A stretch of DNA of 64,000 nucleotides from Bdellovibrionales bacterium. GTDB taxonomy: Bacteria; Bdellovibrionota; Bdellovibrionia; Bdellovibrionales; Bdellovibrionaceae. The notes under the pieces were generated by a model that was given only the letters and a program-made list of their open reading frames with translations, had not been told where the DNA came from and did no database searches. Position 1 is the first letter of the stretch; every line of letters begins with the position of its first letter. Where the stretch lies: positions 124,001 through 188,000 of the forward strand of contig JAFEAQ010000011.1 of NCBI GenBank assembly GCA_018266295.1, read 5' to 3'. The translations under genes were made by a program, and so were the position numbers. Shown here in pieces: positions 45,581-54,717 of this stretch.

Positions 45581-47149
45581 TTACAAAAGAACTGCTGACA
45601 TTGGGATGCCGAGAACCCAGCCGCCCCAGCTTTGTGAAAGAACGCGCGCTGTGAATGGGATGTCAGCGCTTGTTTTCACATCAGGGAAAATCTTTTGGTA
45701 TTCTTGGATTGGCCAACCGACAGGACGGCCCGCAAGATAGTTGTGATATGGGCGATTCTTACCGTTGATCTGTGCTGTTTGAGTGTACGGAGACTCATCG
45801 AACTTGTTCGGCATCAAATCGACTAGGCTATTTGGTGGATTGCTGAAGAAGTTATACAAAGAGATCTGACGGCCTTCGCTGCTCACAACCGCACTGCGAA
45901 GAGGCTCTTTGCCTTTGCCCGTCACTGTGTAGCTCAAGTTCGCCGCAGCAATTGTCAAGAGACGATCCGCACCCATCACCGCGCGTGGATCCATTGCAAC
46001 ACCGTAAGCATTCGACTCGCTATTCATTGAACCGCTATCATTCGCACGGGCACGCAATTCTTTCCAAGCAATGATACCGTTTGCTACAGACTTTGTCAGG
46101 CTCGTATACGCCGCCATCATCCAAGCATTACCACCCGGACGCAAGTTGAAGAGACCTTCGCTTTGATTGATACCGCGGATGATACTGAAACGTTTTTTCG
46201 AAGTTGTGCGATCCGGATTGAATCCCATCACAGAAGCAAGACCCGCATTTTTCGCTAAAGCATCGACGGCTTTAAAGAAGCCATTCAAGTTGTATGCGTT
46301 CAAGCTTTCGAGGTTTGACAAAGTCGCATAGGCGTTTGCCAAAGCCACACGGCGCTCAGGTTCACCGATGCGAACATAGCGATCTTGCTGATTTGTGAAA
46401 TCAGCTGTTCCGTAAAATACTTTGTTATCAAAGTAGATTGGCTTTGCCGCAAAGTTCAACTTTTCAAGACGCTTCGCCATTGTCGCGATGACTTGGATGA
46501 GTTCTTTTTCAAGATAGTTATGAAGAGCGTTTTCATTCGGGATATCAGCACCCATGTCGTTCGCTGGAACGACCATGTATTGAATGCCGGCTTCCCATTG
46601 CTTGGTTGGTAAGTAAACCATCACACCCGCCGCCATCGCACGAAGAGCTGTCACGCTTTCCAAATGACTGAAGGGACTTGGCTCGATCAAAGGCATTGCA
46701 CGATTAAAAATCGCACGCATCGCGATGAACGGCGCCATCTGAGCCGCTGCGTACTGAGCATCTGGGCTCAAGTTATTGTAATAAGCATCGTCATTCAAAC
46801 GCTTCAATAAATCATGGAGCTGAGCAGGTGTCGTGATGCCGGCAAACTTCTCACCGGTTTCCTTACCGTCAGCGAATTTCGGACCGCCGATAATTTCGTT
46901 ACGAAGATTGCGGAAGCTGTCGCTCAATGCAGACTCTAAACCCACATCGACGTTGGCAGTACCGCGGGCGCCACGGGTTTGCGCTTCTTTCACGGCTTTG
47001 TCGAATTCTTCAGAGGTCATCGGCGCGCCTGAATCCGGCGGAGTACCCGCTTGAGTCACCGTCGGTTTTTTGTGAGGGGCTGGAGCTGCTTGAGCCGCGC
47101 TCATCAACGAGCTTGAAATCAAAGCGGCTATCATGAAGGCAATCTTCAT
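45581..47149 (-). CDS. secreted protein of unknown function, 522 residues
   Basis: Signal peptide to about residue 21 (ISSSLMSAAQAA). The mature part has no recognised domain: a Pro/Lys/Thr linker (22-45) and a long alpha-helical body with conserved-looking motifs such as FNRAMPLIEPSPFSHLE, LRPGGNAWMMAAY and QSWGGWVLGIPM at the C-terminus. There are no cysteines in the body, which argues against disulfide-rich toxins. It is divergent from the MMPL exporter gene with a shared upstream region of 66 bases. Ribosome site AGAGAGAA-like, weak. Confidence 0.75.
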   Translation of the reverse strand: MKIAFMIAALISSSLMSAAQAAPAPHKKPTVTQAGTPPDSGAPMTSEEFDKAVKEAQTRGARGTANVDVGLESALSDSFRNLRNEIIGGPKFADGKETGEKFAGITTPAQLHDLLKRLNDDAYYNNLSPDAQYAAAQMAPFIAMRAIFNRAMPLIEPSPFSHLESVTALRAMAAGVMVYLPTKQWEAGIQYMVVPANDMGADIPNENALHNYLEKELIQVIATMAKRLEKLNFAAKPIYFDNKVFYGTADFTNQQDRYVRIGEPERRVALANAYATLSNLESLNAYNLNGFFKAVDALAKNAGLASVMGFNPDRTTSKKRFSIIRGINQSEGLFNLRPGGNAWMMAAYTSLTKSVANGIIAWKELRARANDSGSMNSESNAYGVAMDPRAVMGADRLLTIAAANLSYTVTGKGKEPLRSAVVSSEGRQISLYNFFSNPPNSLVDLMPNKFDESPYTQTAQINGKNRPYHNYLAGRPVGWPIQEYQKIFPDVKTSADIPFTARVLSQSWGGWVLGIPMSAVLL

Positions 47150-47215
47150 ACTTTCTCTCTTTCCTTGAGTTATATTTCGTTTTCAACCCCACGCAATTTA
47201 AAGTAAACTTCATCC

Positions 47216-49459
47216 ATGCGTTTTTTTAAATTTGCACATCAGAACACTTCAGCTAAATCATCAGGACCTGCTGCGCGCTCGTTGAGAATTATTCAAATGG
47301 GCTTACTTAAATTACAGCGATCCTCGTATAGAATGTCAAGGGTCTGGCTGGTCATGATTTGCGTGCTCACCGCTCTGGGAGCGATCTCTGCCACCAACTT
47401 GAAAGTTCTTCTCTCCATCGATGATCTAGTTGATCCTGACTTCAAGACCTACAATGATCTCCGCCAATTGAACTCTGCGTTTGCCGATAAAAACGATCTC
47501 TTTCTTGTGGTATCAGCAAAGGACCGCGAATTAAATCGTTCCGACTTGTGCACCGTTCAGAAGTGGATCGTGAACGAGGTGGACGGCCGCGAACCTTATC
47601 GCAAAATGTTCAGCGCCTTCGGTGTCCAACGAACGCTCGAAACCGAAAAGAGCTGGAAGATCGAAAGCGTGCTCAATCCAGAATGCGAAAAACAAAATCC
47701 TGTATCGGATATCGCTTCTGAGTTGAAACAACTCCAGACCTCTCCCTGGGGCGCGTCGATCACCTCTAAAGACGCACAGGACATCGCCATTAGTTTTTAC
47801 CTGAACGATAGTCTAACGCCGTCCCGCTACGGACACTTCGACGTCGCCGCCGTCGGTCAGGTGATGCAAAGTTTTAAAAACGAAGTCACCGACCACATTC
47901 CTGATTTACAGGCTCATTTCGCCGGCGTCGCCCTTCATCAGTACTACCTGAAAGAAGGCCTCGATCAGACGACGATCATTAACGCCACCCTTCCCGCGAT
48001 CGTCCTTGTGCTATTTTGGCTCTTCTTTGGTGACATCCGTCCAGGAATTTTATTCAGTGCCACCATTATCATCGCCAGTGTCATCGTCTATGGCTTGATG
48101 GCGGCGCTCAATTGCCCATTGGACATATTGACGAACATCCTGACGTTGATGCTCGTTTTAAGCTCCCTCGAGGACTTTCTTTTTATTCTTCATCACAACT
48201 GGTCCCATGAACGCAGCTCTTGGCGGCGCCCGTTCCGCCGACTGCTCATGCCGGGTTTCTTTACCTCGTTTACGACGGCCCTTGGGTTTATCTCTTTGTA
48301 TGCAGCGGACCTTGCGATTATTCGCCGCTTTGGCGTCTTTGCCGCCATCGCTTCTATTTTAGAATGGGGTTTGGTTTTTGTTTTCTTACCGGCATTACTG
48401 AATCGCTTTCCGTACTTCCGCGCATGGTTAGAGCCACACCCTTCAGCACGGCCTGCTTTACGGAAATGGCTTGAGGCCGCAACCCGATACAGAGTTTCCA
48501 AACCTATCTGCATCGCTCTTCTTGCTATGTATGCTGTTTCAGCGGTCGGCATTTCGCGCCTGCATGTCAGTGATGCACCGGCAAATATTTTTCCAAAAAA
48601 TCATATCATCAGCCGCGATCTTGATTTCGTTCAAAAAAGTCGCGGCTGGGAGTCCCAAGTCAGTCTCGTCTTTGATGATTTTTCTATGGAAAATGAAAAC
48701 CGCGCAGCCCTCGCAAAGCTTCGCGAGGACCCTAATGTCGCAGCCATCGAAAGCCCCTACGACGTTGAGGACTACCTAACCAAACCCCTGAACGAAGAAC
48801 ATGCCTCTTTGGTGCGCCAGTTATGGCGAACCACTCCGGCAGCACGGCGGCTCGTCACCGAAGGTGAAACGGCGCGCGCTTTGGTTTACCTTAAAAAGAC
48901 CGACACGGCTTCCATTGCTGAACTACGAAACACGACGACAAAGCTCTGCGGCGAGCATTGTCATATTGCCGGCACACTGGTTTCTTATGCCGAGTTCGGC
49001 GACAGAGTCCTTTCCACTCTGTTGGAAAGCCTTGCCGTGAGTTTATTCTTGGTCTCTTGCGCGATTGTCTATTTGCTCAAGGCTCGAGGCCATGATCACA
49101 TCTTTGCTACCTTGGTATCCGCGATGTGGGGACCTTGGATGATGATCTCGGTCTTCTGGCTTTTCCAGTTCCCGGTGACGTATGTGACTTGCACGCTGGC
49201 TTCGATTGTCGTGGGCTTGTCAGGAGATAATACGATTCAGTATCTGTTCGCAAGCCCTGCTCGCTCAGGTCTCACGACGGGGGTGCTCAGGCAAGGGGCT
49301 GCTTCTGTTCAAGTCAGCACCATGATGATTGTTCTGTCGCTGATCTTTCTCACTTCTTACTTCGCCTCGGTGAAGAGCTTGACCCCGCTTTTCATGCTGG
49401 GTTTTCTCTTCACCCTCATCGGCGATTTATGGCTCTTTAAGTTTCTCACCGAGGATTAA
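47216..49459 (+). CDS. MMPL/RND-superfamily membrane exporter
   Basis: A 747-residue protein with the RND layout: one N-terminal membrane helix (about 45-62, VWLVMICVLTALGAI), an extracytoplasmic loop (65-250), five helices (about 255-400) including LVLSSLEDFLFILHHNW, a second helix and loop (about 430-600) and five more helices to the C-terminus with SIVVGLSGDNTIQYLF. It is in the MMPL/HpnN group that moves lipids or hydrophobic molecules. It probably uses the proton gradient. The start is uncertain: the first ATG gives a 27-residue charged extension before a second ATG at 47297. Confidence 0.85.
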   Translation: MRFFKFAHQNTSAKSSGPAARSLRIIQMGLLKLQRSSYRMSRVWLVMICVLTALGAISATNLKVLLSIDDLVDPDFKTYNDLRQLNSAFADKNDLFLVVSAKDRELNRSDLCTVQKWIVNEVDGREPYRKMFSAFGVQRTLETEKSWKIESVLNPECEKQNPVSDIASELKQLQTSPWGASITSKDAQDIAISFYLNDSLTPSRYGHFDVAAVGQVMQSFKNEVTDHIPDLQAHFAGVALHQYYLKEGLDQTTIINATLPAIVLVLFWLFFGDIRPGILFSATIIIASVIVYGLMAALNCPLDILTNILTLMLVLSSLEDFLFILHHNWSHERSSWRRPFRRLLMPGFFTSFTTALGFISLYAADLAIIRRFGVFAAIASILEWGLVFVFLPALLNRFPYFRAWLEPHPSARPALRKWLEAATRYRVSKPICIALLAMYAVSAVGISRLHVSDAPANIFPKNHIISRDLDFVQKSRGWESQVSLVFDDFSMENENRAALAKLREDPNVAAIESPYDVEDYLTKPLNEEHASLVRQLWRTTPAARRLVTEGETARALVYLKKTDTASIAELRNTTTKLCGEHCHIAGTLVSYAEFGDRVLSTLLESLAVSLFLVSCAIVYLLKARGHDHIFATLVSAMWGPWMMISVFWLFQFPVTYVTCTLASIVVGLSGDNTIQYLFASPARSGLTTGVLRQGAASVQVSTMMIVLSLIFLTSYFASVKSLTPLFMLGFLFTLIGDLWLFKFLTED

Positions 49460-49472
49460 GATCGCCTTTTGA

Positions 49473-50690
49473 TTAATGATTGAACTCGTCACGTACTTGC
49501 TGAAGAGCCGCATAGTCGACGCTTAGTAACTTACCTGCCTTATCACCGTTCACACGGCCAATGAGATACAAAGGCGAATCCGGCTGTTCTGAAACATCCA
49601 CGTGCTGAGTGTGCGCAACCTTATCACCTTTATAAGCAAGCTTAATCTCAACCGGCGCGTGCTTTGGATTATCCATCGAGTAAGCAGCAAACGCCTTATG
49701 GCACTTAGGACCGTCCGTTGCGCAGTCTTTACCCTCTTTGATGTGGAAGAATACCAAGTTCAAACCGGCATGATATGCAGGATGTTTTTGGTAAATATAG
49801 GTCTCACCTAAAGGACGTCCCGCACCTGCAAAGACAACGCGTTTATTAACTTTGACGTCGTCGTTGCTGATTGCGAGGTCATAGTAACCGATACGAGCCA
49901 CTTCGATATTTCCCATTTTGCCTTGCTCGTGGAAAAAGATCTTCTCGCCTCGCGCATCCCATGTTGGATGCTTGTCAGGATAGTTGCCAAGATAGAAGGT
50001 CTTCTTAGTTGCAAAGTTATAAAGATAAATCCCTTGAGTCGTTGTCGTCGGAGCTTCTGTACCCGGCTGAACATAGAACGTCATCCATTTTTGATTCGGA
50101 GAAACCCGTGGATGCTGTAAGAAAGTCTTATCAGGCAGGCCGAATGCTGAAGCGTCGAGCTGACCGCGCTTTTTGCCATTGCTATAGAAACTGATCACAG
50201 AGCGATAGCCGATCGGATCCCAGTCTTTGGATTTCACGTAGTTTGCAACCGTCTTAGTCAACGCACCGACTTTGTAATCAAGTTCGCAAGCGACGATCTC
50301 ATCGCCATTTGCTAAGAACGCACCTTTAATGAAAATATCCAACGGTCCGCGGCTGATCTTTGTGCCAAGGTCCTCAGGATTTGTGAGATCTTTCACCAAT
50401 AAATCCACCGGAGCGCCCCCCAAATCACCAACGACAATAATCTTACGGCCATCTGGCGAAACCACCGGCGATTCAACATCTTTCGTTTTAAGATTGATCA
50501 ACGTCGTATGGCCGTCTTCGATTTTCATTTCAGAGTACTTCACGCCGGAAGCAGAGTCCTCTTGAGCTGCTGGCTCCCGCTCTTGAACGGTGGTGTCGTT
50601 CTTTGCAACTTGGTTGTGAACACAGGCTGTGATACTCAACGCGATGATGGATGCGCCTAGCAATGTGAAGGCGTTTTTCTTAATGGACAT
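49473..50690 (-). CDS. beta-propeller (PD40/TolB-like) lipoprotein
   Basis: A 405-residue lipoprotein; lipobox ITAC at Cys23. The mature part repeats the six- to seven-bladed propeller pattern: SPDGRKIIVVGD, VSPNQKWMTFY, TWDARGEKIFFHEQ and similar PD40 motifs. TolB-like proteins couple to Pal and outer-membrane machinery, but no TolB N-terminal domain is present. It lies 23 bases after the diiron protein gene at 50714 and in the same direction, with AAAAGGGG before its ATG, so it may be the last gene of that operon. Confidence 0.82.
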   Translation of the reverse strand: MSIKKNAFTLLGASIIALSITACVHNQVAKNDTTVQEREPAAQEDSASGVKYSEMKIEDGHTTLINLKTKDVESPVVSPDGRKIIVVGDLGGAPVDLLVKDLTNPEDLGTKISRGPLDIFIKGAFLANGDEIVACELDYKVGALTKTVANYVKSKDWDPIGYRSVISFYSNGKKRGQLDASAFGLPDKTFLQHPRVSPNQKWMTFYVQPGTEAPTTTTQGIYLYNFATKKTFYLGNYPDKHPTWDARGEKIFFHEQGKMGNIEVARIGYYDLAISNDDVKVNKRVVFAGAGRPLGETYIYQKHPAYHAGLNLVFFHIKEGKDCATDGPKCHKAFAAYSMDNPKHAPVEIKLAYKGDKVAHTQHVDVSEQPDSPLYLIGRVNGDKAGKLLSVDYAALQQVRDEFNH

Positions 50691-50713
50691 AGTAATTCCC
50701 CTTTTAATTTAAA

Positions 50714-51616
50714 CTATAACGACGAAATCCGAAACGCGCCCTCTTTGTCGAGACGATCCAGGATGCTTTGATAGTTCACTTTTTGAAACATTTCACGCAA
50801 GCGCTGCATGCGAACTTCGAGTGTGGATTGAAACCCAAGCTCTCCGAAAAGAGTCTGCGTTTCTGTACTCGAAAGCGGCTTCCCAGCAACACCAAAAGCC
50901 TCTGAAATCCAGTGGGCCCCTTCCATCGCACGAATAAACTTGCGAGAGAGCTCGAAAATTTGATCGCTGGTTTCTTGGGTCAGACGCTGCTCTTTCGACA
51001 GCACAAGCCCCGCGCCGTGGTGCTTTGCCTCGTCACGAAGAATGGTTTGAAAGTCATTCTTAAGATCTTCATCGATGCAATTTTCACGCAATGATGAATA
51101 GTGAGCAATCCCAAAACCTTCGAGCAATACTTGAATCACAAAGACGAGACAATCGCGCGTCCCCCACTGAATTGTTTCAGCTAAAATCGGCAGCATCGGG
51201 TGAAAGTGCGTTTTCAGTGTCGGCTGAAACCACATGGCATTCATAAAGAAGCGCAAATGGGTCGCCTCTTCCGAAGCCATCAAAGCATAGAATGTTTTTT
51301 CTTCAAGAGCCGGAGAGCTCAAGATCATCTTTGCCGCGTAATGATGGCCGGATTTTTCAATAAAATACGAAAGGGACAGATTCAGCTCCGTCAGCCTTAA
51401 AAGAATGTCTTCTTGAGCCGTTGGTTTTAGCGCCCGAAAAGCTGAAGACTTCTGCAAACCAAAACGTTCAGCGGCCCAGCAAAGATGTGGCTTTGCTGTT
51501 CTATTCGGTGTTGCGCCGCGTGCGCTGAGCATCGGATCCAGAATCTGAATCAGCGGATGCCCTGCCTGCAAGTGCGGCGCCTCTAGTACTTTATCAAGGT
51601 CGAACCACTCGTTCAT
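50714..51616 (-). CDS. ferritin-like diiron protein, possibly an oxygenase
   Basis: A 300-residue protein starting at ATG 51616, preceded by GGAGAGA. The helical bundle carries two ExxH motifs of diiron enzymes: ASEEATHLRFF in helix region one and RDEAKHHGAG in helix region two, with additional Glu in ELNLSLSYFIEKSG and EGFGIAHY. This is the pattern of ferritin-like oxygenases such as the AurF type (amine oxygenases); which one is not known. No signal peptide. It overlaps the upstream LbetaH gene by 23 bases, so it is translated as part of the operon. Confidence 0.7.
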   Translation of the reverse strand: MNEWFDLDKVLEAPHLQAGHPLIQILDPMLSARGATPNRTAKPHLCWAAERFGLQKSSAFRALKPTAQEDILLRLTELNLSLSYFIEKSGHHYAAKMILSSPALEEKTFYALMASEEATHLRFFMNAMWFQPTLKTHFHPMLPILAETIQWGTRDCLVFVIQVLLEGFGIAHYSSLRENCIDEDLKNDFQTILRDEAKHHGAGLVLSKEQRLTQETSDQIFELSRKFIRAMEGAHWISEAFGVAGKPLSSTETQTLFGELGFQSTLEVRMQRLREMFQKVNYQSILDRLDKEGAFRISSL

Positions 51617-52259
51617 ATTTAAAAGTCTCTCCGTCTTCAACCCGCATATTCGGATAAAGTTCCGCCCCAGGCTCTAGGTGAACGCGAGAGCCAATAACAA
51701 CCCCGGGACTAATATGTGCGTGATAAGAAATCATCGTGTCAGAGCCAATTTGAATTCGCTTCACAAAAAGAAAATAGCGGTCTTTGCTTTTCTTAATAAC
51801 ATGCGCGCTCATGTAAGAACGATTGCCGATAAATGAGCGGTCGCCAATTTCCAAGTGACCGCGATCGACAATCTGACACTCCGGCGTCCAATTGACGGCA
51901 CGGCCAATTTTAGATCCCCAAAGACGCAACCAAGCACTGTAAGCTCCTGGAAGAATTCTCAGAGCCCGTTCAAAAAATGGAAAGTGTGAATACACGGATT
52001 GCAATTGATAGTACAAAAACCAAAGATTGCCATGCTTGGCACGCTTGCCGATGTGATAAGTCCCCTCAGAGTTCTGACCAAAGACAACTCTCAGCAGAAC
52101 CCAAATCAAAGGCGACAGCAGATAGGAAAAGAAAAAACACAGCGCTAACGCTTCAGAATCCAAAGTGCGCACAAACCAAATGGCTGTCCCGGCAATCAGG
52201 GCGGACTGCATCACCGGATAAAAAGCAAAAATAGGTTCTAAGAACTTAGGCGGCGTCAT
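51594..52259 (-). CDS. left-handed beta-helix (hexapeptide) acyltransferase-like membrane protein
   Basis: A 221-residue protein. The first 60 residues hold two membrane helices (FYPVMQSALIAGTAIWFV and ALCFFFSYLLSPLIWVLLRVV). The second half repeats hexapeptide units such as GDRSFIGNRSYMSAHVI, IGSDTMISYHAHISPGVVIGSRVHLEPGA, the left-handed beta helix of acetyl-, succinyl- and acyl-transferases. The His for catalysis may be in ISYHAHI. Its substrate is unknown. It overlaps the gene before it by four bases (ATGA). Confidence 0.8.
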   Translation of the reverse strand: MTPPKFLEPIFAFYPVMQSALIAGTAIWFVRTLDSEALALCFFFSYLLSPLIWVLLRVVFGQNSEGTYHIGKRAKHGNLWFLYYQLQSVYSHFPFFERALRILPGAYSAWLRLWGSKIGRAVNWTPECQIVDRGHLEIGDRSFIGNRSYMSAHVIKKSKDRYFLFVKRIQIGSDTMISYHAHISPGVVIGSRVHLEPGAELYPNMRVEDGETFKYERVVRP

Positions 52260-52957
52260 TTAATGAATGGCACCCTGGCAGTCTCGCCGGCTTTCACTTT
52301 CATGAAATCTTCGAAAACCTGATCCATCATACGAGCCGTCAAAATGAGGGAGTTCACCATGCACTCTTCAATGGCCGACCAGTCTTCTTTGGTTTTTGCG
52401 AAGCGCTCAATCGTCTCTTCAACTTGTTTGGCGTGCACTTCGTCGATGCTTGAGTGTTCTCGGAAGAACGTCATTGCTTTATTCGGAACACCGAGGCCAC
52501 CGGAAATCATTTCAAGCAGAGGCTGAATATAACCATACGATTGCTCTGCCCAGAAACTATAACCCAGGCGTGCCAGCGGATGGCCGTTACGCGAAACATG
52601 ATAGAGGTACGCGATCAGAGTTTCGGTCGCGGTCAGTGGCTTTGGTAGGTGGTCTTCATCGGGAACGTCATATCCAAGATTTTTCAAATCATGAAGTGCC
52701 ATGAGCTCGTGGCCCATTTCATCTTCCGCATGCTTTAAGCAAAACTTAGCGTAGCGCACATCCATTCTCTCAGGACGCGTGGCCACGAGAGCTTGATTGC
52801 GGGCATTGTGATATGTGTAGTGATAAGTTTCCAGCAGGTACAAACCATACAGGCGCTTATCGGCAAATCCCGGCTCCATCACTTGCGCAAGATAAGGGCT
52901 TGAACCCAGCTTCATAAATTCTTGCGTCAATCGTTCTTTAAGCTGTTTCAGACTCAC
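52256..52957 (-). CDS. haem-oxygenase-like diiron (HDO/TenA-like) protein
   Basis: A 233-residue protein from a GTG start preceded by GGAGG at six bases. The helical fold shows the ligand pattern of HDO enzymes: LLETYHYTYHNA, KHAEDEMGHELMALHD and HSSIDEVHAKQVEE, spaced as in iron-containing redox enzymes of the TENA/PqqC/UndA type. These oxidise fatty acids or amino acids with molecular oxygen. It is placed between an acyl-synthase-like gene and a hexapeptide-protein gene, which suggests a shared pathway. The substrate is not known. Confidence 0.78.
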   Translation of the reverse strand: MSLKQLKERLTQEFMKLGSSPYLAQVMEPGFADKRLYGLYLLETYHYTYHNARNQALVATRPERMDVRYAKFCLKHAEDEMGHELMALHDLKNLGYDVPDEDHLPKPLTATETLIAYLYHVSRNGHPLARLGYSFWAEQSYGYIQPLLEMISGGLGVPNKAMTFFREHSSIDEVHAKQVEETIERFAKTKEDWSAIEECMVNSLILTARMMDQVFEDFMKVKAGETARVPFIK

Positions 52958-53597
52958 GGAGAACCTCCAGGGTTTTATCATTTAAAAGTTCGGCAAGACG
53001 GTGAACGTAGAAATCGAGGAGATCTTCCTTCGAGGCATATAACAACTGATAGTTTCCTTGCCGCGCCTCAAGCCAGATGGGTGAAGCATCACTCTGAAGA
53101 CCAAGGCGTTTCATATAAGTAACACGATTTTCGCGGCAGATGCCGACGATGCCATCTGCAAGCTGATTTGCAAACAAGTATTGCGCGGCTTTCACCACGA
53201 GTAAGCTTGCGTACAAGGCCATGCGCCCCATTTTGCGGTTTGTGCAAAGGCGGCTGAACTCGTAGCAGTGAGCGTGAGCGTCGGCATGAATGCGGAATTG
53301 ATCCGACAAAGCGGAAAGCTCAAACGGGGGCGGCGTCGCCCGAACGCAAGCAATGATCTCGCCTTCGTACTCGAGAGCAAAATGCAAAGAGCGTTCATCC
53401 AGTTGCAGACTGTGCTCAATTTCTATTTGCGCCGTCTCCGTCAAATAAGGAGCGTCTCGCTTATGCCACTCACGGCGAAACTCAATCATGCGTGAATAGT
53501 CTTCTGACTTTGTCGTCATCGGCCCAAGCACTCGAAGTTTGGGAAATGTTTTCAGCCACTTGTCGACGGCTTCATAGGGAAAATTTTGTGCATTCAT
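52938..53597 (-). CDS. LuxI/FeeM-type N-acyl synthase-like GNAT protein
   Basis: A 219-residue protein of the autoinducer-synthase/N-acyl-amino-acid-synthase fold. EGEIIACVRATPPP, the diagnostic CYEFSRLC (Glu-x-Ser-Arg) and the C-terminal GIVGICRENRVTYMKRLGLQ match the pattern in LuxI and FeeM. LuxI enzymes use acyl-ACP and SAM to make homoserine lactones; FeeM-type enzymes make N-acyl amino acids from acyl-ACP. The N-terminal Arg/Trp set of LuxI is only partly seen. No LuxR-type receptor is in the window. The product is therefore not known. Confidence 0.72.
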   Translation of the reverse strand: MNAQNFPYEAVDKWLKTFPKLRVLGPMTTKSEDYSRMIEFRREWHKRDAPYLTETAQIEIEHSLQLDERSLHFALEYEGEIIACVRATPPPFELSALSDQFRIHADAHAHCYEFSRLCTNRKMGRMALYASLLVVKAAQYLFANQLADGIVGICRENRVTYMKRLGLQSDASPIWLEARQGNYQLLYASKEDLLDFYVHRLAELLNDKTLEVLRESETA

Positions 53598-53606
53598 CTA
53601 CTAGAA

Positions 53607-53634
53607 ATTATAGAATCTAAATGTTTCTTGTATA
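53607..53634 (-). promoter_or_regulatory. candidate promoter of the acyl-synthase operon
   Basis: On the minus strand TATACA, 16 bases and TATAAT. The expected start of transcription near 53600 would leave almost no leader before the ATG at 53597. No ribosome-binding site precedes that ATG, which fits a leaderless mRNA. Confidence 0.5.
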
Positions 53635-53640
53635 GGGTGA

Positions 53641-53679
53641 CTAGACCTTGCACGCTTAAGTCTTAAGCAAATCTAGACC
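53641..53679. promoter_or_regulatory. palindrome and direct repeats upstream of the acyl-synthase operon
   Basis: A perfect 15-bp palindrome GCTTAAG-T-CTTAAGC (53654-53668) is flanked by direct copies of CTAGACC at 53641-53647 and 53673-53679. The palindrome centre lies about 61 bases upstream of the predicted transcription start, a usual class I activator position. It looks like an operator for a dimeric regulator. Confidence 0.55.
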
Positions 53680-53796
53680 ACGGCGAATGAGGCGAAAGAA
53701 GTTTACTTTCGCTCCCAAACACGAAGTGCCATTTACCGAATGGCTTGTTCAAAGGCGGTGACGAATTGCACCGAGGTTCCGATACCTTAGACTCTT

Positions 53797-54717
53797 CTAA
53801 CGAGCCCAGCGTTTCTGCAGCAGAATCATGGCGCTCTTTGATAGGATCGCTGTCTCGGGATTACCAAATAAAGTCTGATCCGAGTAACTCACGATCCCCG
53901 TCCAATTTTCAGGGAAGAGATAAGACGCTAAAACTGTTCCGGTGGCGTACCGTTGTGGACTGCCATTGGACTCAGTAGCCCCCGTGACACGGACGGCGTC
54001 CTCTTGATTCCAAGCAAGCGCGCCACCGAAACGCCATGAAGCCGAGTTCCACCCGGCTCCTAAAGAAAGACTGCCGCCATAGCCGGGAGTGAATGTCATG
54101 TCATTCGTAGTTTTCGACAATGAACGATGCACTTCGAACGTAGAGTTCAAATCCCAAGCGCGATAGCTCTTTGTTAAAACAGTTCCTGCACCAAACGCCC
54201 AGTAACCACGGCCGCGCGCACTGAGACCCGCATCTTCCGTCAGAGATTCTTCGAGCGACTTTCCGGTCGGCACCGTGAGCGTCAGAAAGCCCACACCCTT
54301 CGGCCGATAAGGATTGTAATCCCAATCTGGCAAGTATTCGTACGCTCCTTGAACCGCAATGTCGCCAAGGCCCGACGATGTTCCACCTTGCACCCCATCC
54401 CGCGTGCGCGTTTGCACTGGCAGAGAGAAGCCGGCTTGAAAACGGTCGTCGATAATATGGGCGCCGTCGATTTTTAAGATTTGCGAAACATCGGAGGTCT
54501 CGCGCTTTCGCCAAACGCCGTTGGCCGTGACGTCGGCCGCTACCTGAGACTGTGAGAATGAAGTGGAAAGCTGACCGGCGTCGTCGCCGGTAATGATGGC
54601 GGGAATTGAAAACGCCCCGCCACAACACGCCGATGCCAAAACCTTGGCAGGCATTAGCGCTAACAAAAAACTAGTAACGGTATGGCAAAGCAGTTTGTTC
54701 AAGGACTGTGGCTCCAT
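53797..54717 (-). CDS. secreted outer-membrane beta-barrel-like protein with CCGG motif
   Basis: A 306-residue protein with a signal region (VTSFLLALMPAKVLASA) ending before ACCGGAFSIPAIITGDD. The remainder reads as amphipathic strands (FQAGFSLPV, GDIAVQGAYEYL, GVGFLTLTVPTGKS, WAFGAGTVLTKSY, LSLGAGWNSASWRFGGAL), similar to phenol-degradation-type outer-membrane channels. It overlaps the YtkA-like lipoprotein gene upstream by 47 bases, so the two are coupled. The barrel does not end in Phe. A function in metal or solute passage is only a guess. Confidence 0.65.
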   Translation of the reverse strand: MEPQSLNKLLCHTVTSFLLALMPAKVLASACCGGAFSIPAIITGDDAGQLSTSFSQSQVAADVTANGVWRKRETSDVSQILKIDGAHIIDDRFQAGFSLPVQTRTRDGVQGGTSSGLGDIAVQGAYEYLPDWDYNPYRPKGVGFLTLTVPTGKSLEESLTEDAGLSARGRGYWAFGAGTVLTKSYRAWDLNSTFEVHRSLSKTTNDMTFTPGYGGSLSLGAGWNSASWRFGGALAWNQEDAVRVTGATESNGSPQRYATGTVLASYLFPENWTGIVSYSDQTLFGNPETAILSKSAMILLQKRWAR

